Source of the DNA: Pontederia crassipes
Taxonomy: Eukaryota; Streptophyta; Magnoliopsida; Commelinales; Pontederiaceae
DNA: 64,000 nucleotides
NCBI GenBank assembly: GCA_030549335.1
Contig: CM060193.1
Location: 62,029,146-62,093,145, forward strand
Direction: 5' to 3'
The position numbers were made by a program, and so were the translations under genes. The notes under the pieces were generated by a model that was not told the origin of the DNA, made no database searches, and worked only from the letters and a program-made list of their open reading frames with translations. Below are positions 1 to 12,792 of the stretch, in pieces; within the stretch, counting starts at the first letter, position 1; every line of letters starts with the position of its first letter.

Positions 1-1764
1 TTACTCTCTCAGTTTTTTCAAACCTTCTTCTTGAAGATAAAATATCCTTCATGAATTTAGCATAGCTCGGCATCATTTGTAAAGCTTCATGAAAAGGAAT
101 GTTAATAGATAATTGCTTCAGAATATCAAGAAAGCGAGAAAATTGCTTATCTAACTGTTCTTTGCGAAATTTCTGTGGATAGGGCAGATCCTTTATGTCA
201 GTTTCTTTTTTCTTCAGATTGATATTTTCAGTAGTCTGATCTTGTGTCTTTAATGCTTTAGTTTCTTCTTTATGATCAATTATTCTTGGCGGGGAATCTG
301 ATCTCAGACTTCTCAATTGTTTCCCACTTCTAAGAGTCACAGCTTTGGTCTCTTCTTTAGGATTTTTCTCTGTATTGCTTGGAAGAGTCCCTGGTGCACG
401 TCCTGCCATCATATTGGCCATCTGCCCTATTTGCATTTCTAAATTCCTGATTGTAGCATCTTGATTGTTTGCCCTTGTTTCCATTGTCTTCTGCATGGTT
501 TGCATAGTGTCAATAACTCTTGCCATCATTTCTTCCATAGGATTAGTCGATTGTTGGACAGGAGCTTCTTGTTGCTTTCTCAAAAGTGTATAATTTTGTG
601 GATGAGCTTGATTCTGAAATTTGTCAAAAACTTGCCCTTGGTTTGACCTGTAAGGAAACTTCTTATTGTTCCTCCAACCATAGTCATTATTCCTGAAAAA
701 TGGATTGGAGACAAAGTTAGCATTTTCAATATGATCAGGATTAGAAATGTTACCTTGAGGACAATAATTGCTCGCATGTCCTCCTCCACAGTTATTGCAC
801 ACCATTAATGACATCATCTGCTCAAATTTTTGATTAAGTGACTCCAGCTGAGTCACTACTTCAGAAGAATTTTTACTTTCTGTAGCATGCACATCATGAG
901 TTCGGCGAGGTGGTCTCCTTTCTTGACTTGATTTGAGTGCTACAGCTTCAATTATATCTTGTATCTCACTAGGACGTTTAGATCCCAGTACTGTCCCTCC
1001 TGCTGATTGATCGAGCTTATCTTGATCTGCAGGTCGTAATCCATGATAGAAATCTTCCATCACTTGCCACTTTGGAATTCTATTGTCAGGAACTCTGGCC
1101 AGCAGTTCCTTATATCGTTCCCAGGCTTCATATAACGTCTCGTTATCGTCTTGAACAAATGCCCTCAATTCTCTTCGATATTTGCCTGCCTTTTGTGGTG
1201 GACAATATTTTCCAACAAACTTTTTTACCAGCTCCAACCAAGAATGAATCGATCCTGCAGGCAAAGTTTTAAACCAAGTGGAAGCTTTGTCACGTAAAGA
1301 TTGAGGAAATAATAATAAACGAATAACTTCAGAAGAAACATTATTATTTCTAAAGGTGCTCAGAGTAGCAAGAAATTTATCAAGGTGATCGTGAGGGTCT
1401 TCATGAAATCCTCCTCCAAATTGGGATGCTTGTATCATCCTCACGATCGCGGGATTTATCTCAAAATTATTTGCGTTAATATCAGGCAGCACGATGCATG
1501 ATTCTCGGTCACTGTATCTGGCCGAGACATATTCTCTCATAGAAAGTTCTGCTTCATCTTCTCGCCGATTATTATATGGTGGAACCAGTTCATGCTGTTG
1601 CTCTAGTCTCTGATTGTCGCGTGCTTGTTCCGCCATTTTTCTTATATTTCTTCGTAATCGACGATAGGTTCTTTCAATCTCAGGATCAAATTCCAACAGT
1701 GGATTTGAACTTCTAGTGCGCTTATCAGAAGATTCCAGGATTGGTTGTGTTTTAATTTTCAATT
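1..1764 (-). CDS. gag: Ty3/gypsy (Athila-like) gag, partial, runs off left edge
   Basis: The minus strand is open from an in-frame TAA just above position 1762 to the window edge, about 585 codons. The first ATG is at 1636. Further upstream in the same frame lies DKRTRSSNPLLEF, so a start within the preceding bases, or a non-ATG start, is possible. The translation shows a plant gypsy gag core: HEDPHDHLDKFL, a run with PQSLRDKASTWF and a HSWLELVKKF block, then YRRELRAFVQ and EAWERYKELL. Next comes a single CCHC-like knuckle (CNNCGGGHASNYC) and a Q/M-rich coiled-coil-like stretch (MEEMMARVIDTMQTMQKTME). No stop or frameshift is visible in the part present, so this is a young or conserved copy. 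Gag packages element RNA in cytoplasmic particles. Protease and polymerase would lie left of the window. The family call rests on gag plus the tRNA-Asp PBS and long LTR. Confidence 0.9.
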
Positions 1765-3202
1765 AGTACCTGCAACAACCAATTTTCAGTAAGATAAAAG
1801 AATAAAATAAAATATATACAAGAAGAAAGAAATTCAGATAATAGGTCACGAAAAATGAGTTTTTTACTAATAAAGTCTTTCAGCACGATAGAATTTGAAA
1901 ATTCGTCATTAAAGTTAATTTTCGAGAGGAACTTTTCAGAAATTCTTCAAACCAATACGAATACCAAATATTAATATCGACCAAAAGAATTTATGATGAT
2001 GTAAGAAATCACACAAAATAAATCCGAACTAATTTACGGTCATAGAGTTAATAATCAGACATAATCAAAAATTATTTTGAAGAAATAGGATTGATCGGCC
2101 GTAATTACAGAAATAGATTTACGATCGAAATTAGATTAGTAATTCGAAGCTCGTTCGTCCGTAAAAATATTGAAACAGTGTCAAAAGGATTCAACGTGAA
2201 GGCGTAAAAATTAGCATGATGATGAATTATCTCGGCCGAAAAAATTGAATGAAATGTTGCCAAATAAATCATTACGGCCGACAAAGAATATAGTTCATAT
2301 CGGCTGTAAAACAATGAGAGGTAAAACATCAACACATATAAATCGGCCGAAAAGGAGTAAAATCCATGTCGGATGATCCATTATGGCCGAGACAAACTAA
2401 ATCGCTTCGGCCAAAACAAAGTCAAATCAAAAGTTCAAACTATTATAATGTTACGGCCGAGAATGAAAAAATCACAAATAAATTGGGGTCGTAAGATGGC
2501 GTAAAAAACAAATGTTCAGAAATTTTACGGCCGTAAAAAGAAAACATGAGATCAATTCTCGGCCGTAAAAAAAATTCAATTGTCAATTAAGATGAGGTCA
2601 CATCGGCCGAGATAACACGAGGCCGTAAAGAAAAATAGGGTTTCGGCCGAAATAAAAATTAAATCATTACAGCCGAAAGTGAATTAAGTCAATTCCTTAC
2701 GGTCGTAAAACAACGAAATCAGATCAAATCCATATGAAAAGTTCAAACAAAAATGTTACGGCCGAGAATGAAAACTGATTCAAATAGGGCGTAAAAAATT
2801 TAAACCATCGATAAACCGGGCGTAACAAGGTCAAATCAATATCCATTACTCATGGCGTAAAAACAACGTTCGGATAAAAATATTACGGCCGTAAAGATTG
2901 AAAGTTTAGAATTCAGAAATCATTCATTGCGAGGCCGTAAAATTAATAAAGCCGACACATCAAATTAAAGTCGTAAATCCATAAGTCGACAGTGTAATTT
3001 GGAAAAATCCAATCGGCGTCGGATTTTAAACCGAAAGTAGATAAATAAAAAAAAATATTGTGACCTTTATCTGCAAAAGAAAAAATGTCAGTTTATTCAC
3101 AAAAATAATTAAAACAATTAATACATATGCACAGAGAATTATTTACAATTTATTTACATCTCCTAATAATTCATAAAAATTAGAAATTAATTAATAAAAT
3201 AT
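1765..3202 (-). other. 5' leader of the Athila-like element, rich in CGGCCG motifs
   Basis: This 1.4-kb stretch lies between the PBS and gag. It is AT-rich with no credible ORF. Its striking feature is a short degenerate motif close to TCGGCCGTAA, or its complement TTACGGCCGA, repeated about twenty times irregularly between about 2095 and 2945. The same motif recurs in the LTR between about 4640 and 5150. Confidence 0.75.
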
Positions 3203-3220
3203 TCCCCGGCAACGGCGCCA
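3203..3220 (-). other. Primer binding site, tRNA-Asp type
   Basis: On the minus strand this reads TGGCGCCGTTGCCGGGGA, the complement of the 3' end of plant tRNA-Asp. It starts six bases inside the LTR edge. This fixes the element orientation (minus) and supports an Athila-type gypsy element. Confidence 0.9.
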
Positions 3221-3230
3221 AAAACTTGAT

Positions 3231-3940
3231 GCGTTTGATTTGTAACAATAAAATTTGCTAGCAAGTGCACTAGTCGCTCAAGTAATATAGTAATAGGAGT
3301 AAGAGTGTCGAACCCACGAGGAATATTATTAATTCAATATATGGATTTATAAATTAATAAGAGAGGAAAAACATGTATTTAGGAAAGAGATTTTATAAAA
3401 TAAAATAAAGAAAATAAGATAAAGATAATATAGTGGTGTTGAAGTTAGGCCTTAGGATGAAAATAAATCAGGATAAATGTTTGAACCATAAAAGATAAAT
3501 TTAATCTTTTAAGATGGATTAGGAATTTTCTCAAGTTATTAATTTACAAAATTAACATCACAGAGTCCACAAACTGGTAATTCTTGCGTTTGATTTGTAA
3601 CAATAAAATTTGCTAGCAAGTGCACTAGTCGCTCAAGTAATATAGTAATAGGAGTAAGAGTGTCGAACCCACGAGGAATATTATTAATTCAATATCTGGA
3701 TTTATAAATTAATAAGAGAGGAAAAACATGTATTTAGGAAAGAGATTTTATAAAATAAAATAAAGAAAATAAGATAAAGATAATATAGTGGTGTTGAAGT
3801 TAGGCCTTAGGATGAAAATAGATCAGGATAAATGTTTGAACCATAAAAGATAAATTTAATCTTTTAAGATGGATTAGGAATTTTCTCAAGTTATTAATTT
3901 ACAAAATTAACATCACAGAGTCCACAAACTGGTAATTCTG
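3231..3940. repeat. Tandem duplication inside the LTR (2 x about 355 bp)
   Basis: The block from 3231 to about 3585 is repeated at 3586-3940 with only a few differences (for example atatggatt against atctggatt). The near identity shows a recent duplication within this LTR. Confidence 0.92.
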
Positions 3941-4603
3941 CTATTTAATCCGGTAAATCAAACTATCTTAAATTTAATCAAACCTAAAGTCCCACAAACT
4001 GGTATTCGTCAGATAAGATTAAAATTAAGATGCATTAATATGAAAATCCTAGACTATTAATCACTCCACAAACTGGTTAGATTAACAGACCACATAAACT
4101 TGATTCTCCACACACTAGTTATCAAATTTATGTCAATTATTAATTTCACATAAAATCAATTAATTTAATTAATGAATTCTGAAATTAAATAATCCACAAA
4201 CTGGTAAGTACTCAACTCAGAAATCCAAATAATTAAATTAAAAGCATTAAGCACAATTAATTAATTGATCAGAAAAGATTAAAACAAATAATATAGGGTC
4301 AAATAGTTTCCCTTCAATAATAATCTCCTAAAATGAAATAAATAAAAATATGGAGTTCATCCTAGAAATTCTGGAGAGATAATAATAAAGTAATAATAAT
4401 TGGAAGAATTACACCCAAATAGACAAAAGTCGAAGCTTCGGATCACGGGCAGACAGTCGGGCAGCCTCTCGGACTTGATCAGGGTCGCGATCAACTTCCA
4501 GCCATCGCACCTCTGTCCTCTTGGTCGTAGCCTGCAGAGCTCACGACTCGTCGTGGAAGAAACCTGAACTTCAGAGCACCCCCTTGAAACGATGGATTCT
4601 TCA

Positions 4604-4614
4604 CGTATTTATAG
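4604..4614 (-). promoter_or_regulatory. LTR TATA box
   Basis: The minus strand reads CCTATAAATACG, a strong TATA box followed by G/C-richer sequence, in the outer third of the LTR as expected for the U3/R junction. Confidence 0.55.
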
Positions 4615-5376
4615 GGTGCGGACGGCCTTCAATTTGATCTCGGCCGTAACATCGTACGGTTGACTTTAAAATTATAAGATAAACTTGGCCAAAGATAAAT
4701 TCTTTTATCATTACGCCCAAAGATAAATCTTTCTTATCTTTACTCCCTTAGAGTCTCGGCCGTAAGGAAAATATTTTATCTTTACTCCTTTCCATTACTC
4801 CCAAAAGATAAAAATCCTTTTATCTTTACGCCCAAACAATTTTATCTTTACACCTTCATATATCGGCCAAAACGGATGATTTCAATTGCCATTACCCCCT
4901 CCAAATATCGGCCGTAAGGAATGAACTTATCTTGTTACGCCCAAAGATAAAATCAATTGATTGTTACACCCTTCATCTTCATGCCATTACGCCCTCCAAA
5001 TTTCGGCCGTAAGGAAAGACTTCTCCTGTTACGCCCAAAAGATAAAAACATTTATCTTTACGCCTTCAAATGTTAGCCGTAACAAAGAATTAAATCTTGT
5101 TACTCCTTTTGAATCTCGGCCGTAAGAATTAATTTCTTTGAATTTCGGCCGAGATTCGAATTTTCCTGCAAAATAATTATCCAAGTTTAGTTAATCCATC
5201 CACAATTAAAATATTTAGAGAATTTAATAATTAAAATTGATAAATCCAAAATTACGATTAAAAGTGACTAAAAATGATGCATGCCATGATCAAATTATAG
5301 AAAATTTAATTAAAATAATTAACTAAAATATGTTGTATTTTGCATGCATCAGTATATGGGAAAAGTTTATATGCAG

Positions 5377-6360
5377 TTAAAACTCTTTGGAATTATAAAG
5401 CTCTGGCGTATCAGGAAGATTCATTGACTCTTTACAAGGTGAGAACATAAAGATGTGAAAAATATGGGGAAAAATTTAAAAAAAATGTGCATTCACTATT
5501 CTCTCTTTGTCCTTGTGCAGACTCGAGAAAGACAAAAGAATCAACTACTTTTGCTTCAGGATTTTGAAACTCCTTTACGTAAGTTCTTTCTAAAAATCAA
5601 TCAATTTTTCATATAGAAAATATTTAATGTGATTATGGTTTTTCTAATATAAAATAATTATGAAAAGAGAATAAATATTGGGCTAATTAGTTTTATGAAT
5701 TTTGAAGCAACTAATTTGACATAAAAATGATTTGTTCAGGTGACCTTTCTCGAAGTTCATTATATTGGATGCATGTTCTACTGGCTATCAGATCAATTTC
5801 CTCATAATGGACAAACTTGGATTGGAACAACGACGCCAAACTTCAGGGAGGCTAGTGCGGGCAAGCGCTACATCTTTGCAATCTATTGTTCGATGACTAC
5901 AATGGCAACAGTTGGATATGGTGGCATCCATTTTGTGAACCCAACTGAAATGTTCTTTAACATACTTTATATGCTCGTCAACCTTGGGGTCTCCACATAC
6001 TTGATCGGGAATATGACCAGCTTGATTTCTCATGGGGCACAACGCACAATGGAATTTGTAAGACACAAATACTATGTTTTGTTCTTGTGTTTCCTTGCTA
6101 AACGATTAAGAAGTAAATACTAACGTGAAACGAGGAATAATCTAGAGGCAGCCTCAAATTTCATACGTATCTACAATCTACCTGAGGATTTGGAGGAACA
6201 AATAATTGCGTATTTAGACCTTAAACTCAAGGCAGAAAGACTGAACCATAGAGAGTTGCTGGATCAATTAACAAGACCTATGCATAGAACGATCTTTGAT
6301 GTCCTGTTCTTTGAGGCATACTTCTTCAAAGATGACAAAATGGATACAGTTTCACTTTTG
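5377..6360 (+). pseudogene. Shaker-type K+ channel (AKT/KAT family), decayed exons
   Basis: Four consecutive exon remnants align with plant inward-rectifier K+ channels. Exon 1 (5377-5438) is the end of S4 with KLWRIRKI, then an in-frame TGA at 5425-5427. Exon 2 (5521-5578) reads LEKDKRINYF after a good acceptor. Exon 3 (5740-6057) covers S5, pore and S6: TWIGTTTPNFREAS, TMATVGYGG and AYLIGNMT-like YLIGNMTSL. Exon 4 (about 6133-6360) is the start of the C-linker: LEAASNFIRIYNLPEDLEEQ. Several GT/AG sites survive, but the acceptor before exon 4 is poor. The selectivity filter reads GYGG where the family has GYGD. S1-S3, the cyclic-nucleotide-binding domain, ankyrin repeats and KHA domain are not found; the upstream side is replaced by the LTR. 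In the living family these proteins form tetrameric plasma-membrane K+ channels. AKT2 is the closest match by memory of motifs, but the subfamily is uncertain. Confidence 0.85.
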
Positions 6361-8417
6361 GTAAACTTATTGATGCTGACATATCTTAATTTTATGCCAC
6401 CAGTAATATTAATTTTCAATCCATACATTTGTGCCCACAAATTAATTTTGCTATTAATTTGCTCATTTTTCTTTCATTCATGTCAACTCTTTATAGGATA
6501 TGCCTATTCACCAAAGCTAATGGGGAAGTCGTAAAACATTGGTACTTTTTTGAAGATGCGTCTGCTGCTATAATGTGAAGATCATGCCCTATTGGAAAGT
6601 CATGAATGGTGGTACCTTTCTTTTTGAAGATGCAGCTAGTGCTGGTTAAATGTATGAGGTAGTTTTTTAGTTTCAAATTTAGTAAGTAATGAGACGATCC
6701 TCGCCTCTAGAGTAGCTCTGATGTTTGCATGTATGAATTTGAATGTTTTCAAATGACTGATGACCTATGAGAACCATGTATGGTTCATATTCTTCAAGTT
6801 CAACTGATTGATGCATGATGATTTAGTTCAACGGTACTGTTGCTTACCTTTATCTAAATCATAATCTCATGTAATGACATGATATTCTTGACATATAATG
6901 GGTCAAGAGATCATTTACAATCTCTGATTTTCTCTGCTGTCCATGCAAAACGCTGGCAGACTGAGCTCCTACTAGAGCACTGGCCATAACGGATGTGGCA
7001 TTGGCATGCAACTAATGGGAGACCTGTTGGCTGATGCAAAGATGTGTCACCTGGATAAAGGATTGACCAGGATGTTAAATGAGCAGTTATGAAATAGTAA
7101 CAGGCAAGCAGAACTACGAAGAAAAACTTGCACATCCCACAAAGAAGAAAAAACAGGAAAGTGACAGCAGAAGATACAAAACAAGAAGCTACACTTTAAA
7201 ACTGACCCTGCAAACAAGAAGTAAGGTATGCTAGATGTCTCGGAAAAATCTCATTTCTAATGAATTCTTTAGAGTTCTCTCCAATGCAGAAGAATATGCA
7301 TATGCAATTTCTAAAAGATGATTTAGATAAAATTTCATGTCGATCATGTTCACAGAGAACAAAGTTATGTGGCGGTAATCATGTGCCCCTTATAAACTGT
7401 ATGAGAAATCCTTAAAGCTAAATCTTTTTGTTATTAAAGGCTTTGGCAATAATCATATAATTCTCACCAGTAACAATGCTATTAATGGATGTAAGCTGGG
7501 TACTCAGCTTGATAACCAAGTATATATCAGACAGTGTAGAAGGCAGCACAACGGCCTTTCATTTGGGCCTTTTGGATTCAGTGAAATGGCTGTATTTTTG
7601 GAGGAGAAATATAGCTCATTTTGCAACAACTATTCTTTGTACATAGCAGAAGGTGTGGATATTCTTATTAGCACATGTAAACTGAGGAAATGAGAGCGTA
7701 AATAGCTGCATTACTAAAATTACTAGATGACTACACTTCTTGATGGTCACTCTCTCTTCCTAAAAAGAATGCTACAATCATTATCTTACAAACTTTCCTT
7801 TTTAAAAGTATCTTGGGCAAATTGTGTTTGAAATTTAATGTTTAATTTATTTGATCCTTTGTGAAGAGTTTCTTTGATAATTGGAACTGCAGAAAGAAAA
7901 GTGGATCTTGTGTGCTAAGTAGGAATCAATATACCAACAATTGATTGGTTGGCAGTTTGAACCGCGATAAGAGTGGAGTCAAAAGATCCAATCTCAGTTT
8001 TATACCTTTTATGTTCCGTCTGGAACTAGATTAGGAACCAACACACCTCAACATGGAATCCAGAGATATCGATGGCATTAAGACACAAAGCAAATCCTAG
8101 TTTCTACTGGAAATATGAAATGCTAATTCTGCCAATGAACAAAAATACTTTATTCAAATGAACTAGTATCAAGTTACACATCTCTCTCCCTGTCCCGATC
8201 AGCACTCAAGGCAGTCCCTAAGTTTTACATTTTTCCTATCAACAAACCAATCTGCCATAGAAAACATGCAGGTCGCCATATAGCATTAATACAAAATGAA
8301 ATTCCGTTGACAGATCCATGAAGGTCACAACGACACAACGTACAGAGCTAACACATGCTATTCAATTTCAAGAAAGTAGATTTACTAAAACAAGCCGACA
8401 TTGAAGAGTGAAGTAAT
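6361..8417. other. No supported gene; spacer or degraded intron
   Basis: The stretch follows the last recognisable K+ channel exon. Short open frames (for example 6911-7135, -) have no family motif I recognise. The K+ channel CNBD exons could not be found here. No repeat boundary is clear. Confidence 0.5.
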
Positions 8418-8422
8418 TCCTA

Positions 8423-10733
8423 TGTGACGATCTTGATTTTCATAAAATAAATAAATAAATATTTTATTGATTTATAATATATGGGAAATTATTATTTAAT
8501 ATTTTGGAATTATTTAATTTCGAAATTGATGAAAATTTTGGGATAAGTTGAAAAAATAAGATGGAATTTGAATAGAGATAGAATTGTGATGGAGATAAGC
8601 ATGAGATTGAGATAGAATTGTGATGGAGATAAGCAAGAGATTATGAAGTAAATTCATATTTAATTAAATATGACATATCATGGATAGATTAATTATTGAT
8701 GGATGACCAAGATTGATTCTAAAAGAGTCTAATGCCCAATAGAAGTGAAAATCCTAAGTTTGCAGTATAAATAAGCATTAAGAGATGATTAGAAAATCTT
8801 TTTTTTCTGCCAAAAAGAATTCTACCCACAAACCCCTTTTTTTCCCTTATTTTCATGTGAACTGAGGTACCTCCGAGAGCACGCGATGGTTGAATTCGAA
8901 GCCGGCATATAGGAGAAGATCTTCTAAGTGGTGGCCGTGAGTTTCGGAACGTGGACAGAGAGAAATCACCAACAAAAGTTCGGGGTTCGTACAGTTTGTC
9001 AGAAAAGGGATTACAGTTGATTTTCAGCCAACTTTAGGTACGTGTGGGGAATTCCTATGTCGTCGATTTTCCACGACATGGAACCCTATTCTCTTCTCCT
9101 TTGTACCGAGAATCCATTTATGCATAGTTTGAACATTGTATGACATAGTTATGGTGGTCGAAAAGTCGCGTCGGAACGCGTTTCTCCATCGACGGTAGAA
9201 CCCGGCTCGGGTTCTGCTATATCCGACTCGGATTTCATAAAATTCGGACCGAGTTGGACTCAGAATCGGATCGGATTGTCCAACTCGGCCTGGGTTTCTA
9301 TTGACCCGACCCGAGTTCTAGCTTCGGCTCGACTCGAGTTGCGGGGCAATGGTTTTGGGGGGTGGTGGGGGGGGGGGGTGTGAACCAGCCAACCCATCTT
9401 GGGTTCACCACTCGGGTTTTTCCTGGTCGAGGTGATTTTAATCGTCTCCAAACACGGTCCGGATTTCACCCGACACGGGTCGGGTTCTGGAGATAGAAAA
9501 CGTAATTATGAATATTTTATAATGAAAAATTAAATAGTTATCATAGTTTATAGTTCCTGATCATATCACAAACAGATCTTACATCATCATATTTTTCAAA
9601 TTTGATTTGAGATTATTGTCATCGTTATTTCATCAGATCGCGTGTTCGATATTGATCCACTAGTTTTTTCCTGATTAAGTCCTTGTTTAATCTAAATCAA
9701 ATTGTTAAAGATTTAGAATAAACAAGATAAAAGATGAAAACTGCTGGGTCTTCATATTCTCCGATTGTCTCTAAGCCCCTAACCACATTGTTATTGATAT
9801 GGATGTCATGTGATGGTCATGGTCCCCCGCCATCATAAAACTATTGTTTAGTGCTATTATTGGAGAATGACTTATCGTAGTTTGATCCTCCACTGATCTA
9901 CGAAAGAGACATAGAGTTTTTCTTAATTGATTGAGCGCTCCCTATTAAATTGAATAACTCTAAAGATTGAATTGAATGTAATGGAAATTGAATTGAATTG
10001 AATCGAATAGAATTGAATGGAAATTGAATTTAATTGAATCATGGTCATTCGAATTTTGACGTTGACTGGCTTTGCCTCTGTTCATTGAATTAAATAGAAA
10101 TTATTATTGGCCGATGACCATTGATATTGATAATTGAATTGAATTGATCAAAATGGTTAGTGTCATAGTGATCAGACATATTGATTATTGATAATTGTGC
10201 ATTGATATTGATTGGTTTTGGACCTTCTCCCTGATCCTCATTATTGATTTATGGTTATATTGACTTATTGATTATTGAGCTCTCCTTATATTGTTCTATC
10301 TAGTGCTCTATTATTTATTGTTCTCTTGCGGATTATTAATTTTTTAGCACTATTGATTATTATTTATTATTATGATTAGACCATACATACTGAGTATTTT
10401 TATACTCATAAATTTTTCCCTGCATCTGAATTCATGCAGGTGAGATGATAGAAGATGACGATGCAGGTGGTCAGACTCAATGACAAAGATGTTGCACATG
10501 ATGTAGAATTAAGTTCTATTAAATTATTGAATTAGTTTTTATTTTTTCGCATATTTAGTATGATGGAATCATGGACATTTTCAGCTCCTTTATATTATGG
10601 ATTTTGATATATTGTTATTATTAAATTCGTATTTTATAGTTTATATTTTCGTAAAAATTATTTTATATAGAATAGTGTAGCTCCGTCGGGACGACTCTGA
10701 GCATGTGAAATGAAAGTCACGTGAGTCTTTACA
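8423..10733 (+). mobile_element. Solo LTR, gypsy-type, with TCCTA target duplication
   Basis: The element starts TGTGACGATC and ends CTTTACA (TG...CA with TGT/ACA ends). It is flanked by the 5-bp direct repeat TCCTA at 8418-8422 and 10734-10738. It is 2311 bp with no internal domain, so a solo LTR formed by recombination is the simplest reading. A TATA-like box (TATAAATA, 8766-8773) suggests plus orientation. Inside are a G-rich run near 9358-9380, a GAATTGAATT-rich stretch near 9965-10150, and a short stem (GAGTATTTTTATACTC) near 10391. The host sequence after the right duplication also begins TGTG, so the repeat can be read as 9 bp; this slightly weakens the boundary. Confidence 0.72.
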
Positions 10734-10738
10734 TCCTA

Positions 10739-11082
10739 TGTGCATATTGGCTCTACCTTTCGTCATGGTTACAAACCGGAAACCTCGGCCACACATGGAA
10801 ACAAATTGCTCCTATAGAAGCTTTTATCGCGATGAATTGATAAAGCGTGTCATTTTTCTTACATGTCAATTGCTCATTAATCAAATTTTCATTCGTGAGG
10901 AAGTTTATTTCTACCATAAAGAAATCAAATTATTTATCACATACAAAGTGTTCATAGTCATTTATCAAACCCTTATCTAGATGTCCAATGTTGTGAAGAA
11001 GAGACTGTGCTAAATGAGGTTCATAGCCTAATCCACAAGCTACAAATTGAGGTTCCAGCGGCCCTGACCATAATGAGAGAGG
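10739..11082. other. Spacer, no gene seen
   Basis: AT-rich sequence with an 80-codon open frame that lacks any family motif. Part may be degraded internal sequence of the neighbouring Athila-like fragment. Confidence 0.4.
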
Positions 11083-11640
11083 TTGCGACCGATGATGTAC
11101 CAATTTGACATGTTTCATTTGAGACTTGTTTTACTACGCACGTGTACCAAAATTTTCAGGAGATGTTCGAGTTCTATTCTTCTGATTTTATTATTTTGTT
11201 TTTTTCTTTTCCTTCGTAATTCTAGGATGAAAGTCCATTTATTGTTTGGGCTATTTTATTTTCGAGATGATTAATTGAAGGAAAACATTGCAATCCCAAT
11301 TTTAATTGTTTTAGTTTTTTTATCAATTATTAATTATAATTATTATTTTAGTTATTTGGAATACCGAATTACGTTACTAGTTTAATTCATATGTTAATGA
11401 TGCCAATTGATTGATTCTATTTTGCTTTATTAATTAACGTGAATTTAATTAATAATGCATAGAAAAATAAATTTATGTGATCCTAAAATGATTCTATATT
11501 AATTTGTGGAGTAATTAATGATCTAGGACAATGTCTAGTTCACCTAGTGAGGTCTCTAGGTAAAGACGAACCAATCAAAAGTTATAGATTTCTAATTTTG
11601 TCAATCATTTTTTTCGTTTCATTCCATACCGGATTAATAA
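11083..11640 (+). mobile_element. Degraded Athila-like LTR fragment
   Basis: Read on the minus strand, this matches in order several blocks that the 3227-5351 LTR shows on the plus strand: a TCCTAGA...ATTAAT...ACTCCACAAA block, ACATAAATTTAT-like AT stretches, and CTTCAA...CATCCTAGAA. It is therefore an old fragment of a related LTR in the opposite orientation. Boundaries and target duplication are not recoverable. Confidence 0.45.
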
Positions 11641-12784
11641 TTTTAAATTAAATTAATCTTTTCTCTTTCTTCTCTTGTCTCTCTCCATCTCTCCATTCTC
11701 TTTTCTCTCATCATTCTCTTTTACTCTAAACAAATATTACGATGAAATAAATTTTTATCTATATTTATCTCTCATCTTTGACTTTTTTAAATAGATGCAT
11801 GAATAAAAAATTATAAAAAAAAATATAATATAAAAATAGAAAAGATATGTCGTACGTTTATAAAACATAAAAGAGAAAAATAAATTATGTAATAAGGAAC
11901 TATATAATAAATATTTGTTAATATTCAATCATTATAAATATTTTAAATATATAATGAAGGTAAAAATAACTTTTACACAAATAAAATATTTTTATCCCAC
12001 CACACGTCTTATATAATTTATTATTCAAACTCAAACTTTCTAATAACACATCATATTTCATCACCCTATGACTCAGCTCCATAATTATTTGTCAAAATGT
12101 CTTCTGATAATATTTATAATTTGGATTAAGTGTGAATCTTGCAGTTGTGCTTTAATCAGACGTGTAAAAAATATTTAAACATAATGGTTTAATTAGTTAT
12201 TCAAAAGACTATAATCGAATTCGAAGACGGATCCAAAACCGTGCACCTAATGGGTACCAAATATAATTACTTTACACTTTTTTCACAACGATATAACAAA
12301 AATAAGTTAAACTAAAAATTTATGGACGTCTAATGTGGATGTTATGGACTAAAATATTTGTGACAACGCCTTGTGCATGATTATCTTTATGATTTGACAT
12401 GCCAAGTTATGCATGAAACATAAATATGATGTGCTATCTTATGTGATTGACACTTGGTATGTTTATGATTATTTGCAAAGAATGAAATTTCTCACGAAGA
12501 AAGTATGATACCAAGTTGCCATAGGATATTCAAAGACATGTATGCACATGAATGATATGTGAATATTGCAATACATAAGTGATGCTTGGAATAAATATAT
12601 GATGTTCATGCATAGTGTATGTATGTATGTATTATGCGAATGAGATGCTTATGTTAGCATTGCCGTTTTGATATCCCAGCAATAGCATTGATGGTTATCT
12701 AGAATTGAAAATTAAAACAATGGCGAGATCTAGATTGTATGATGTATTGTTAGAAAATGGAAACTATGATAGAGTGAACATACT
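11641..12784. other. AT-rich spacer; copy A of the segmental duplication begins at about 12174
   Basis: No gene. From about 12174 (TTTAAACATAA) the sequence matches the right arm of the duplication beginning at 45195, and more clearly from 12205 against about 46705 (GGGTACCAAATATAATT is shared). It continues through CTTGTGCATGATTATCTT at about 12371 and 46848. Confidence 0.6.
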
Positions 12785-12792
12785 ATTTTTGT

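Larger units (their letters stand above)
3227..5351 (-). mobile_element. 5' LTR of the Athila-like gypsy element (2125 bp)
   Basis: The boundaries are TGATGC at 3227 and GCATCA at 5346-5351, a perfect six-base inverted terminal repeat. The PBS sits six bases beyond the inner edge. On the minus strand a TATA-like box (CCTATAAATACG) lies near 4604-4614, so transcription runs leftward into the leader and gag. The LTR carries an internal tandem duplication at its inner end and CGGCCG motifs near the promoter. The matching 3' LTR and one half of the target duplication are outside the window. The outer edge lies only about 25 bp from the first recognisable K+ channel exon. Confidence 0.88.

Noticed and set aside
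9260-9469. 69-codon minus frame with Pro/His run.
   Set aside because: Lies inside the solo LTR and reads the poly-G tract.
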